A program made the translations under genes and the position numbers. The notes beneath the pieces are model-generated. The model had not been told where the DNA came from. It was given only the letters and a program-made list of their open reading frames with translations, and made no database searches. Below are positions 10,285 through 20,005 of a stretch of DNA of 64,000 bases, one piece after another (positions within the stretch are counted from its first letter, which is position 1; every line of letters begins with the position of its first letter). This stretch comes from Forficula auricularia (lineage: Eukaryota; Arthropoda; Insecta; Dermaptera; Forficulidae), in assembly GCA_024734495.1 (NCBI GenBank), contig JALMQS010000225.1, forward strand, positions 12,119,573 through 12,183,572. The letters run 5' to 3'.

Positions 10285-10500
10285 TTTTTTTTTTTTTTTT
10301 TTTAATTTATTGTCACCGGGAACGAAGCCCATTTAGACAGCACATCAGTAAGTGTTAGTAGTGTTAGTGAGGAAGCCGAGTTTTAGCCGGTAGAAATTTT
10401 ATATGCTAGCCAGGCTCGAACCCGGGCTTCCCGCTTGAACATCGTCATCAACGATGCTGCATCGGGCCCAGCGCCTTAGCCAGCTCGACCAACCCGACCG
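10285..10500 (-). mobile_element. tRNA-derived SINE, copy 2
   Basis: The inverse of the SINE at 7243-7441, with a longer head beginning cggtcgggttggtcg on the minus strand. The B box, 3' tgggcttcgttcccggtgac block and poly-A (poly-T on plus, 10285-10303) are intact. The flanks ataaaagta (10272-10280 and 10501-10509) form the TSD. It inserted next to the 5' truncation point of the LINE at 9321-10264. Confidence 0.9.
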
Positions 10501-10602
10501 ATAAAAGTATTTAAATAAAGTAAAAATAAAAAAGAAAAAAGAAGAAGATATCTAATAATGGATGAATTTTTATTACCAATGATGTAAAAAAAATATGTGT
10601 AT

Positions 10603-10873
10603 TAAAAGAGACAAGATTCAATCAATCTTTTTCAGACAAATTCTAAGATTTTAGTAGAAATATTATTAAATTGCGATATCAGAGGGGATTCATCCCCCCA
10701 GGAGTCGAACCTGAGAACTAACACGCTATCCGGACAGTCAGCTCACGGATAGCGTGTTAGTTCTCAGGTTCGACTCCTGAGGGATGAATCCTCTGATATC
10801 GCAATTTAATAATATTTCTACTAAAATCTTAGAATTTGTCCGAAAAGATTGATTGAATTCTGTCTCTTTTAAA
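10603..10873. mobile_element. Foldback L copy 1 with tRNA-like core
   Basis: Arms of about 120 bases are inverted: aaaagagacaagattcaatc on the left and its inverse on the right. Both include tctaagattttagtag and attgcgatatcagagg. Each arm's inner part contains ctcaggttcgactcctgag, a perfect T-arm stem with a B box (GGTTCGACTCC). The tRNA-like piece is therefore present in both orientations. The second copy is at 19084-19282. Confidence 0.85.
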
Positions 10874-11153
10874 ATACATCTTGGTTAATCTGAACCCGAG
10901 CTGATTTTTTGAAAAAACTACTAACTATTTTCAAAAAAAGATGCTCAAAACTTTAATTATACATGTGTATTAAAAATTTAAAAAATTAGATGATAAATCA
11001 TCTATGCATTAGTAGTAATGGAAATTCGTTCTTTATTGGGGACTACGTTTTTTTTGTAGCTGAGAGGGCGTTAAGAAACCTGAGCAAAGGGTTGCAAGTG
11101 TTTGTTTGTGTGTCGGGTGGTTGTCGTCGGGGTCGTTGGGGTCGGTGACAAAC

Positions 11154-11453
11154 CTTGTTTTCGGGGTCGGAGCCGGCGGCGGTGGCGGCGGTGACTGCCT
11201 CCCTTTCGTTGGCCCTCTTCGCCATGGCTTCCTTGATCGCACTGGGGGTGGGTCCTATAGAGGTGACGCTCGTGCCATTTGTAGCCGAGGACGGGGTCGG
11301 TGCTACCCCCGACGATGCCGTCGCCGGGTTGGATGAAGGGGGAGTCCCCGTCGATGAAATGGGGGTTGTGGCGGCCCCGTTACTACCCCCGCCCCCACCA
11401 CCACCTGGAGATGGCAATTCACTCTTGAAGAACAACTCGCGTTTGGACTGCAG
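11154..11453 (-). CDS. Candidate internal exon, Gly/Ser/Thr/Pro/Ala-rich protein, unknown function
   Basis: I do not recognise the product. On the minus strand a pyrimidine-rich tract and TTTTTAG acceptor precede CTGCAGTCC, and a donor AACAAG|GTTTGT follows 300 bases later, giving exactly 100 codons in phase. In-frame TAG lies in the acceptor, so the frame cannot extend upstream without splicing. The start reads LQSKRELFFKSELPSPG, followed by seven glycines. A low-complexity Ser/Thr/Pro/Ala/Gly stretch with about 60 residues follows, then a charged, probably helical segment IKEAMAKRANEREA, ending SDPENK. The block is strikingly GC-rich in an AT-rich window, typical of constrained coding DNA. 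The composition suggests a linker in a larger regulatory or scaffold protein. The antisense frame (11155-11457 plus) is also open but lacks splice support and is poly-proline and alanine by mirror effect. A GC-rich non-coding island is the alternative. Confidence 0.5.
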
Positions 11454-11457
11454 CTAA

Positions 11458-12608
11458 AAACAAACAAACAAAACCACAAAATAAATAAATATTTATTTTA
11501 TAGGAGTACATACAACAGAGTGGGGGGGGGTATTCGTGATTTTGGGATCAATATTAGAGGGGGGCTAAATAGGAAAGGTCATTTCCAGTTCGCTACCCTT
11601 GAAATTGTTATGTTCTTTCTATAGTTCAAATGGAGATCAGTGATCTTTAGGAGCAAAGGGCAGATACCACATACACTTCACTAGCTCACGGCTGACCTTA
11701 GTCAAACAAATAAAATATAGTGTTTAGTGCACATCACTTGACTTTCGCTAGTCCCTGGATCAAGGACGTGCCCAGTTTTAAGATTTCGAAAAAATATACC
11801 TATTATGCGCTCACTCTCATGGTGCAACATCCGGATTTCGTAGTTTTTCCGATAATGGCCACTAGACCCCAAAACCATCCTCTATTCAAAAGGGGGGTTA
11901 TGTATCCCAATTTTGAGGGTGCGTTGGATGCCGGAACGTTCAATCGATTGCAATAAAATTTGGCACAAATTTAGTCTTGGTGTAAACAAGAACTGATTAG
12001 ATGGTGGGGGGGGGGGGGGTGAAATCTTAAAAAATTCATGACAACGTTAATATGAATGATACCAATTTGGTTGCAAATGACTAATATTCTACTAATTAAC
12101 ATCTACAACTTGGGTCTGAAAAGTTTTTGATAGGAGCAGTCTTTTTCTCGGCCTGCCGCAGAGATTTTTTGATTTTGAGTCAAAACCGCACAGATGACTA
12201 ACTTAAGTTATAAATTAATTTTTTCTGAGATAAATCGATTTTTAGTTAGCGTTGTCATAGATATACAGACCTTTGTGCTTGGAAGAAGGGTGAAAAATCT
12301 AAGAATATCGGAAATAAAGGGCTCATTACGATTCGACGAATTGAACAAAAACCTGCATCAAATCGATATTAACTAACGTAAATTTTAAATTTAAGATTTA
12401 GATGTATAGTTTTCAGTTTATACCGATAGCATATAGGCGTATACAAATAGAACAATATATCAATGGTTTTTGGGCCAGTTTTTGAGCTTTGGAAGCAAAT
12501 TTTGTTGAAAATTTGTGCTCTAACTACTAATTTATTATTTAATCTAGCGTATACTTCAAACTAGAAAAGTTAAATTTATAATAAAGAAAACGTCTTAAAA
12601 AGTGTATT
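11458..12608. other. No supported gene; G-rich tracts and AT-rich DNA
   Basis: This would be intron if the exon at 11154-11453 is real. It holds G runs at 11521-11530 and 12006-12019. The open frame at 11720-11956 shows no motif and no clear splice borders. I see no repeat family that I can match. Confidence 0.4.
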
Positions 12609-12888
12609 TGTTGCAGAAAAACCCCGTTTTTAGTAAGAACGGGTTCTTACTAGTTAAATACCTTTGTGGCAACTAGAATTTGCTGATGTTGGTTAAGTTT
12701 AGTCCAGAGGTCTAGAATCTTCATTTTTGACCTTCCGCCTTATTTTGGGTGTTTATTTTAAAAAAATTTTAAAGGAAAATGTCAAAAAATTAGAAGAAAA
12801 GTTGTAGAGGATGTAATTTTTGACATTTTCGTTTAAAAATTTTTTTAAAATAAACACCTAAATGAGGCGGAAGTTTTTACTGAAACAT
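12609..12888. mobile_element. Foldback B copy 2, internally deleted
   Basis: It starts tgttgcagaaaaacccc and follows copy 1 through accttccgcctt and the aattagaag centre. It then loses most of the right arm and ends near tttttactgaaacat. Confidence 0.75.
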
Positions 12889-13568
12889 ATTTATGAAGAT
12901 TCAATTCTAATATTTAATTTATTTAATATAAATAAAAAAATAATTAAATGAATAATATTATTTTGGGATTAAAGAATATAGCATTAGGATTAGTATAAGA
13001 ATGATTTCCGTTGATATATTTCCATATAATGGCTGGTTTTTTAAAAAGGCGTTCGGGATCTTAATAAGGAAATGGTTGTTCTTTTGCTGGGATTGATTAT
13101 CACGAGATATGAGTGAGACATTTTCGAATGATTAATGAGAAATGAATTTCTATTTAGTTCTAAGTTCACTTTTCTTTCCAAGTTTGTTTTAATCATTAAA
13201 TCATTGATCCTTGAATATCAATCATTAACGACAAAAGTGAAGTGGGGTGGAGGAGGGGGAGATAAAAATGATCCGAGGACCAGCCAGCCAGCTAGGTTCG
13301 TTATCTATGGTAGCAAGCATTCATCCCACCAACTTATTCAAACAAACTCATATCAACTTAGTCATTAAACAAATATTAAAAATAAAAAATAGAAATACTT
13401 TGTACATTTAAGAGATGATGAGTCAATGAAATTTTTTTTTTCATTTTTCTAGAATTTTTTTCTAAAAATGTTAATAAAATAAAAAAATTCATTATATCAA
13501 ACATCATAATAAACTTTATAGTTAGAGAGATAATTCATTAAGAAATGTCTGATAAAATTTATCACATT
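12889..13568. other. No supported gene
   Basis: AT-rich DNA. The open frame at 13135-13368 contains a G-rich run (gggtggaggaggggga) and no recognisable domain. Confidence 0.4.
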
Positions 13569-13580
13569 TGTAATAGGAAG

Positions 13581-14022
13581 ACGAAGGCCCAGATCAGAAT
13601 ATTTCAACCAAATAATTGGGGATATGGGATGCGAGACATTTAGGGCCAGTTGTATGTCGGTTGGTAAACTCTTTTTAAACGTTGGCAAAGGGTAAAGCCT
13701 TAGAATTCACCTTGTGCCCGGTGGGATGGCCAATCAGATGAAAGTGCCAGTCATCCAGTACCAACTGACATACAACTGGCCCTAGGCCGGTTGTAGTCGC
13801 AAGGTAGAGCTTTTTAACACAGGTAGATGTAATACCCTGGATGGCCAATCAGTGACAGCCACTGAATGTGCCTATCAATGATTTACCATCACCTTGGTTA
13901 GCGATAGCATTACTGTGCCACGGCCTTAGAGAGGTCAAACAGCTGGTGGGGGACAGAGCCGAGCGGAGACGGGTGGTTGCATCAAACCAGTCTTAGGACT
14001 GTATACTCATTGATGATGATGA
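13581..14022 (+). mobile_element. LINE 3' end split by TTA-flanked MITEs
   Basis: Only the last 50 or so codons of the same LINE family as 9321-10264 are present. They read SEYFNQIIGDMGCETFR before the insertion and REVKQLVGDRAE...VVASNQS after it, then stop, short 3' region and a TGATGATG tail. The TSD tgtaataggaag is perfect over 12 bases (13569-13580 and 14023-14034). It was a severely 5'-truncated insertion of about 160 bases before MITEs entered at 13643. Confidence 0.9.
13643..13925. mobile_element. Composite of two TTA-flanked MITEs, family O
   Basis: TTA flanks the whole block (13640-13642 and 13926-13928), and removing it restores the LINE reading frame. The first part (13643-13782) starts gggccagttgtatgtcgg and ends in the inverse. 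The second (13785-13925) starts ggccggttgtagtcgc and ends cacggcc. The 3-base TTA target and GGGCC ends fit PIF/Harbinger-type elements; that is inference. Simple copies are at 19797-20002 and 57731-57935. Confidence 0.75.
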
Positions 14023-14034
14023 TGTAATAGGAAG

Positions 14035-14619
14035 TAAAATTAACAAATAACAAACATTAATTTTCAATAGATATTAACAAAATAACGGCGACTTACAAAA
14101 AACATATTGTTATATAATTGAATTTTATTGTAAAAGCTATTTACAGATATTCAAATGTTAAATAGTATTTTTTTTTCTCTACCCCTTGGCCTTGGGAACT
14201 AAATGCCCATTTAGCCAAATTAAATAGTATAAAGCTTTTAAAAAAATGCCAGATTATTAATATTATGGACGCCAGGTGAAAATTTTCAAAGGGAGAGAAA
14301 ATATTGTGTGGATAATATTTAGTATATATTTTGATCTGTTTTTGAAAAATTTAATTGATCTATCAATACATCTTAAAAAACTTAGGAGCAAGTGGAGAAA
14401 TGTACAGGATAAAAATAAAATTTAATTTAATAAAATTTGAAATGTGATTTGGACTACTATACGTACATATATAGGTACTTAATTACTTTTGAAGAATGCT
14501 TTATAATAAGAAACAGGAAAAGAATCGTGAAAAAACACTATAAATTTTTTACTAACATTTTTTGTTAAGTTTATATAAGTATTTATATATATATATATAT
14601 ATATATAAAAAAATATCAA
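14035..14619. other. AT-rich DNA with SINE-like tail and (AT)n
   Basis: 14171-14213, read on the minus strand, is ggctaaatgggcatttagtt then cccaagg and a poly-A. This resembles the 3' end of the SINE at 7243-7441, so it may be a 5'-truncated relative. An (AT)n microsatellite lies at 14583-14607. Confidence 0.4.
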
Positions 14620-14805
14620 GGAAAGAAAATTTTTTAGAAACTTTTGGAAATTTGAAATATAAATAACTAGGTAGGTTTCACATAAATATGTACCTAGTAT
14701 TTTGTATTTTAAATTTTAAAAAGTTTCTAAAAAAAATTTCAAAAATACTTTATTTGAAATGTTTCATCAAGAACCTATTACATTCATTCTCCCTTAACAA
14801 AAAAT
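14620..14805. mobile_element. Palindromic element J4 without motif
   Basis: The arms ggaaagaaaattttttagaaac and aactaggtaggtttcac are repeated inverted at 14660-14735. A one-sided right tail starts atgtttcatcaagaacc. The TSD aaatatcaa is at 14611-14619 and 14806-14814. It has the same plan and tail as J2 (24729-25044) but no hammerhead-like centre. Confidence 0.65.
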
Positions 14806-14814
14806 AAATATCAA

Positions 14815-16558
14815 CTTTTAATGATTATTTATTATTTTGATGAAAAAGAATTTTCTGGGTAAAATCGTATTAAAATAAAAGGATTTTACAAAGACAGTGT
14901 TTCGTAAAATTAAATAAAATGGTTTAAGAAATGAAAACAGAAAGTAAATTATCTTGTAATATTAGGACGTTCCCGACGTGATTATTGTTTTAAATGTTTC
15001 GGGACAAATTTATTTTTACCAAGATGCTAGCGGAACGTCTACCGAGAATGCGAATACCTAGTTGGTAGAACAATTATTTATTGATTGGCGGGTGAGTTTA
15101 TTTATTTTATTTTGTGGTCGAACTTGATAATAAATAATAAGATCGTCTCTCCAAACTTTCCGGTAAAGAGGGTGGCCTAACTTGGTAGGGGTCCATTGAT
15201 CCTTAATTTCTATAGAGCCAAGCCATTTAGTAGGCTGGAAGCCCACTTGTTGAGGATTTTCTTTTAATTTTGGTTTAAGAAATAAATAACAAGGCCAATT
15301 TTTTTATTTCTCGGTACGCAAGTCGAAAATCCAGAGGCAGAAGTATTGAAATTCACTAAATTAAAAATGACTAAAACGTGAATTATTATTAATATTATTA
15401 TTATTATTTTAATCTTAATATTTTTAAGTTCGACTACCACGAAATAACTAAATAACAGAATATCGAAGAAAGTTTGTTCTGGTGTCAAAATGTTTATATT
15501 TCTAAAAAGAAAAAATAATCATATGAAAAGCTCTTGAATGAAAATTCAACACAAAAGTGTCTAATAATATTCTGCGCCAAGTTTCAGCTTTCTAATCAAA
15601 ATCATTCCAGGACAAAAAAATCGTCAAATCACCAAAAGAGCGTACTGAGGCTTGAAAAAGTTTTCACTTTTTATAATAATGAATATGATTCCCTTAAGGG
15701 TTTGTTAAGGCATTTCGACGCTGATCAGCTCAATTAATATCAGAGAAAGAAATCCGATTAATTTAATGTTAAAATAAAAATAATAAATAAACGAAGTACA
15801 GAGGGAGGGATTAAGGTTAATTTAGATTCAATTTTGAAGCAACAAACTCCTTGTATAATGTCCTTTTAAATAAAACAGGGACAGATTTATTGTTCTGTTT
15901 ACACCCTGCCTCTAGATAGACAAGTTATCCAATTTCTTGCTTCCTCTCATCAGTCTTTAACTGAAAACAAAGGGGTGGAGACATCCTTCCTGAGGGTTGA
16001 TCAACCCTTCAAACTCATTTTTCTCATTTTTTTGTCAAAGAAAGAAATGAGTGAATTTGTAAAGGAATAAAAGAAAGGGTTGCGAAATACGAATTTAGAG
16101 GAGGATTAGCCTGAAGGATTTTTTTCCTTTTAAATAATTCAATTAGATGGAAATGTGGTTCGAAAAAGAATTTAAATTGAATACATTGAGGTTTTCAAAA
16201 GATTGTTTAGAATTTAGATTATTTAATGATGTAATTAAGGAAGAAATCCGGGGTCTTTTTTTAAGTAACTATATGCTCGTTTAGCAAAAAAAAATTGAAC
16301 GAGGGACGTTCGTTTATGTGTGACTGGTACTGGAAAATAAATTAATCTCTAAGAAGACGAGTTGATATAAAAAAGTCTCTAAAATCCAGAAATTAGTGAG
16401 AGGAATTTCGTTAAAAATAAAAACCTGGCGTGACTTGGTATATCCCATGCTCCTTCTCGTATCTATATTTACATAATTTTATTTCTAATACACAGGTAAT
16501 TGTGCCAAAAAATTTACTCTTCTGGATTCTGGTTAGTTTTTCGGAATATCTTAGAATG
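14815..16558. other. No supported gene
   Basis: A long AT-rich stretch. The open frames at 15058-15246, 15264-15488 and 15534-15737 have no recognisable domains, splice context or repeat matches. Confidence 0.4.
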
Positions 16559-16559
16559 T

Positions 16560-16700
16560 TTTTGGTCCAAAAAATGCAGCGAACATCCAGAGTGTTAGTA
16601 ATATCTACAGATAAATATCAACAAATAAATAACCTTCAGTCTTTCAAGACTCGCATCCTCAGATATCTTCACCTCCGAGCCAATCCCTATGATTTCTTAT
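16560..16700 (+). mobile_element. Possible LINE 3' coding remnant
   Basis: A forward frame reads NNLQSFKTRILRYLHLRANP. This is close to the YDLQTFKTRVHRHLRLHP ending of the retrotransposon at 42536-42884. Only the C-terminal motif remains and the upstream WNSLP box is not recognisable. Confidence 0.45.
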
Positions 16701-16854
16701 TCTTTTCACGACACAAGGCCCCAAAGATTCTATCTTTTTGAAGCAACTTCTTGTAACAATATCATTAAAAAATTAATCTCTGAGATACAAGCTCTCAAAG
16801 AGTCAGGACCCAGGCAGGCGATCGCAATACTTCCCCATTATATTCTAGTAAAAA

Positions 16855-17110
16855 TATGTGTGAGCCTCATCCAGATAAACTCACGTGGGAAGTGTAACTT
16901 TAGCCGTAAATGTTATTAAAATAATTTAAATTTCCTAATTTGAATACATTTTATTTGTGATGAAATTTTAGGGGGTTTTAAAATAATATTTTAAATTTCC
17001 TAATTTTAATAAATTTTATTTGTCATTAAATATTTGTGGGTTGTAAAAAAATTATTTCCCCTCTATTGAGTGATTTCCCCTTTATTGTAACAAAAAAATC
17101 AAACAGATAG
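16855..17110. repeat. Dispersed repeat W, copy 1
   Basis: It shares gtgagcctcatccagataa, then tagccgtaaatgttatt, aatttaaatttcctaattt and ccctctattgag with the interrupted copy at 27536-29130. It contains an internal duplication of the aatttcctaattttaata block. Its class is unknown. Confidence 0.65.
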
Positions 17111-17161
17111 GCGTTAAAGAAGTTTTTCACTTAAAAAAAAATGAGTCGACTAAGTGCAAAT

Positions 17162-17304
17162 ATAGGGGTGAACCGCGACCTATTATCGTGTGCACCTACT
17201 TTCATTTCCAAGAAAAAGACAATAGATGAAGGGGCATTATTTAATGAATTCCAAAATAATTCCAAAGACGTGTACACCTGATTCCAATGGCGGTTCACCC
17301 CTCG
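17162..17304. mobile_element. hAT MITE, family E copy 2
   Basis: 143 bases, ends ataggggtgaaccgcg and cggttcacccctcg. The flanks gtgcaaat (17154-17161) and gcgcaaat (17305-17312) agree at 7 of 8 positions. Confidence 0.88.
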
Positions 17305-17639
17305 GCGCAAATCAAAGAGATCCGTACCTTATAACCAGAGATCGGATTTTAGGCATTTCCAAGTTCTCTCGCTTGTTCTTTTTTTGTAAAAAGTAAAACC
17401 TTAGTATAAAAGACAAATGCCGATAGTAGTAGAAAATCGAGAGAGATGGTCAACTACTAGATCCGATGAATTATTGTTATATATGTCAATGTCAGGTGCG
17501 GTTACAGCTCAATGAGAAAGCCGATTGCCGGGATTGCATTTTTACAAGCTTTTATGAAGTTTTCAATTCTCGAAGGGATGAAAGAACCCTTCTGCATAAT
17601 AAAAATAATCTATAAAACTTCGGATTTAGTAGATGACCA

Positions 17640-18060
17640 TCTCTCATAATTTCCTTTAGAAAGTTTATTTTCGAATTTGGCGTAGAGATGTGTTTGTATA
17701 ATACTTAGTGGATGGTTAATTACCGTAAATGAAAGGATTCCGATCTTACGGCAATTATGATTTCGAATGGTAATCATAATTTCGTTTGAATGAATAGATG
17801 AAAAAGAAAAACATGAGATGTTAAGGGTTAAGAGAGGGAAAGCCCTCTTTCGTGTATAAATGGGGCCTTTTCATTTGGCCTGGATGCTTTGTCTGTTCTG
17901 ATACTGTGTAACACTTGGGCTTTGAAAGCGAAAGAGGCTTCGTTGGTTTCGTCTGTCAAATGGATCGCTTCAGTTTAATTACTTCCAAACGATCAAAATG
18001 TTCAAGCCACAAAGGCGATTAACATATTATCTCTCTCTCTCTCTCTCTCTCCCTATGTAC
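17640..18060. promoter_or_regulatory. Repeat-free segment with TATA box and homeodomain-like sites
   Basis: This stretch matches no repeat family in the window. It holds ggttaattaccg, cggcaattatgatttcg and ggtaatcataatttcg (TAAT-type core sites clustered within about 80 bases). A consensus gtgtataaatggggcc lies at 17855-17870. The following 150 bases are richer in GC than the surroundings, and a (CT)n tract lies at 18031-18051. It could be a promoter or a conserved non-coding element. No transcript evidence exists here. Confidence 0.25.
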
Positions 18061-18239
18061 ACGTACAGAACATACAGTCAAAGTATTCCAGGGAGACCAA
18101 AAGACAATGAAATGGAGCAATTGTTCAGGTTATTGATTTAGGATTGGAAATGTTCTAGTTGAGATGGCAAATTAAACTCTTTCCAAAGTTAATCGAAATA
18201 TTCAATTGGAGGAAAAATTGAAAAGTTTTCAAAGACTCG

Positions 18240-18640
18240 GTACCTGTCCGCATATTTTAGTGATTTTGCAATTTTTTGCAGGCGAATGACTCGAGCTGGA
18301 AATTTGAAACTTAGCAGCGAGAGGCAGGCCAGTTTATTAATACAAACAAATGGGTGCCAAATTTCAGCTCAATATCTAGAACCGAGGGGTGAACCGGGAT
18401 TGGAATTAGGTGTACACGTCTTTGGAATTATGTGGAATATTTTGGAATTCGTTAGATAATGTCCCTTCATCTATTATCTTCTACTTGGAAATGAAAGTGG
18501 AAGTGGAAGTAGGTGTACACGATATTAGGTCGCGGATCACCCCTCTGCTAGAACCATTGAATAGCTCATGTTGAATTGTTTTATTATTATTTTAATTTTT
18601 AACCGGTAGTTTTTATAATCGTTTCAGGGAAACCCGGACG
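18240..18640. repeat. Old dispersed repeat Q, interrupted by MITE E3
   Basis: It shares agactcggtac, attttagtgatttgc and caaatttcagctcaat with many other diverged segments (39130-39455, 45250-45560, 47885-48060, 55395-55625, 56440-56600). It reads on after the MITE at 18383-18547. No coding sequence is visible. Confidence 0.55.
18383..18547. mobile_element. hAT MITE, family E copy 3 (reverse orientation)
   Basis: Ends cgaggggtgaaccggg and gatcacccctctg, interior inverted relative to copies 1 and 2. The TSD is tctagaac on the left (18375-18382) and ctagaac on the right (18548-18554), short by one base at the junction. It sits in a Q repeat. Confidence 0.85.
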
Positions 18641-18882
18641 AACTTTAAACAGGTGTCTCTCAAGTATCTAAATCTTGGCAGGATTTTATACAGAAAAATT
18701 ATGAGTGAAAATGATTATGAAGTGACAATTCTTACGGGAGTGTAAGTTCAAGTCAAAGTGAAATACAAGTGAAAAAGATTTGTTAAAATAAAAGCTGGAA
18801 TGGAACTTGGCATGCAGGTCCATTACAGATTTGATTGAATTTCACAGATTTTGTCTATTTATATTTATCATGTCAAACACAA

Positions 18883-19030
18883 ACACGAACTCGACTACGG
18901 TGGAGGGATCAGGTCTCCCAGGACCTAATGTACTGGGAAATTATGATGTGGACGGCGCTACTCAGGATTGAATCGTGTGGAGAAAGATATGAGGCCAAGG
19001 CCCACCCAGGGACGTAGAGCCGAAGAGTAA
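18883..19030 (+). mobile_element. LINE C-terminal remnant, second family
   Basis: A forward frame reads LRWRDQVSQDL. After a frame slip, the reading continues with GATQD, IVWRKI and then EAKAHPGT. This order is typical of the last 40 residues of many LINE reverse transcriptases (RW.DQV..DL ... DR..WR..VE.AKAHPG). It is disrupted by stops and shifts and differs from the VASNQS-ending family at 9321-10264. Confidence 0.6.
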
Positions 19031-19083
19031 GTAAATAAACACAAAAAAAAATGTAAACTTATTTTAGTTCAAAAGAGAAAGAA

Positions 19084-19282
19084 TTGAATCTTTAGGACAA
19101 ATCTAAGATTTTAGTAGAAATATTATTAAATTGCGATATCAAATAATGTCTCGAGGGTGTGAACTGACCGCCCGGAAAGCATGTTAGTTCTCAGGTTCGA
19201 CTCCTGAGGGGATGAATCCCCTTTGATATCGCAATTTAATAATATTTCTACTAAAATCTTAGAATTTGTCCTAAAGATTCAA
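19084..19282. mobile_element. Foldback L copy 2 with tRNA-like core
   Basis: Arms ttgaatctttaggac and cttagaatttgtcc pair inverted and share attgcgatatca with copy 1. The centre holds one tRNA-like T arm, ctcaggttcgactcctgag, with a perfect B box. The centre otherwise differs from copy 1 (ggtgtgaactgaccgccc). Confidence 0.8.
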
Positions 19283-19539
19283 CCAAGTGTCAAAAAGTTA
19301 TACGGGTGTATGAGATCCTTCGATACGAACCAAGCTGATAAATATATAATCAGAGCTTCTAAATTTCAGTCAAAAAGACCTTAAGGTATTCATTGTATTA
19401 AAATTTTGTTGATAAATGGTTCGGGAATAAACTAAGAGTCATACCATTTACGAAAGTATTAATAGAATCTGGTGAGCGTTTCATATTTAGCCAAAATCAA
19501 TACCTCTTAAAGTACATTTAGATTTTTTTTTTTTTAATT

Positions 19540-19735
19540 CTGTTTAAAATTAAGGTGTGAGGGAGTCCCAAATTGATCATTTTTATGTGATTTTTGTACC
19601 TGCCGGGGTTCAGAAATGGCTTAGCTTAATAATATATGTTAAAAAATATTTTGAAAGATATAAAGTAGCTAACCCTCGGTGTGCGAGAATGACTCGGAGT
19701 TAACCGTCTTATTTCAAAATTTGACGGAAATGGAT
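19540..19735. repeat. Old dispersed repeat, matches 40965-41150
   Basis: The blocks gtgtgagggagtccc, atttttgtacctgcc and aaatattttgaaag, then ctcggtgtgcg, match 40965-41150 in the same order. It is heavily diverged. Confidence 0.5.
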
Positions 19736-19796
19736 AGCGAGTGACAGACTATTCCACTGAATCAAAATAGAAAGCTAACATAACAACCCAGATTAA

Positions 19797-20002
19797 GGGC
19801 CAGTTGTATGTCGGTTGGTAAACTCTTTTTAAACGTTGACAAAGGGTAAACCTTAAAATTCACATTGTGCCCGGTGGGATGGCCAATCAGATGAAAGTGC
19901 ACTGTCATCTGATTGGCCAACCCATCAGGCACAAGGTGAATTTTAAGGTTTTACCCTTTGTCAACGTTTAAAAAGAGTTTACCAAACACATACAGCTGGC
20001 CC
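19797..20002. mobile_element. TAA-flanked MITE, family O copy 2
   Basis: 206 bases, almost fully palindromic, from gggccagttgtatgtcgg to its inverse ending agctggccc. The TSD TAA is at 19794-19796 and 20003-20005. The inner block ggccaatcagatgaaagtgc is shared with the other two O loci. Likely PIF/Harbinger-type. Confidence 0.88.
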
Positions 20003-20005
20003 TAA

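Noticed and set aside
11106..11457. Open plus-strand frames opposite the candidate exon, one ending in a proline run
   Set aside because: No splice borders on that strand fit, and the proline run is only the antisense of the glycine codons.
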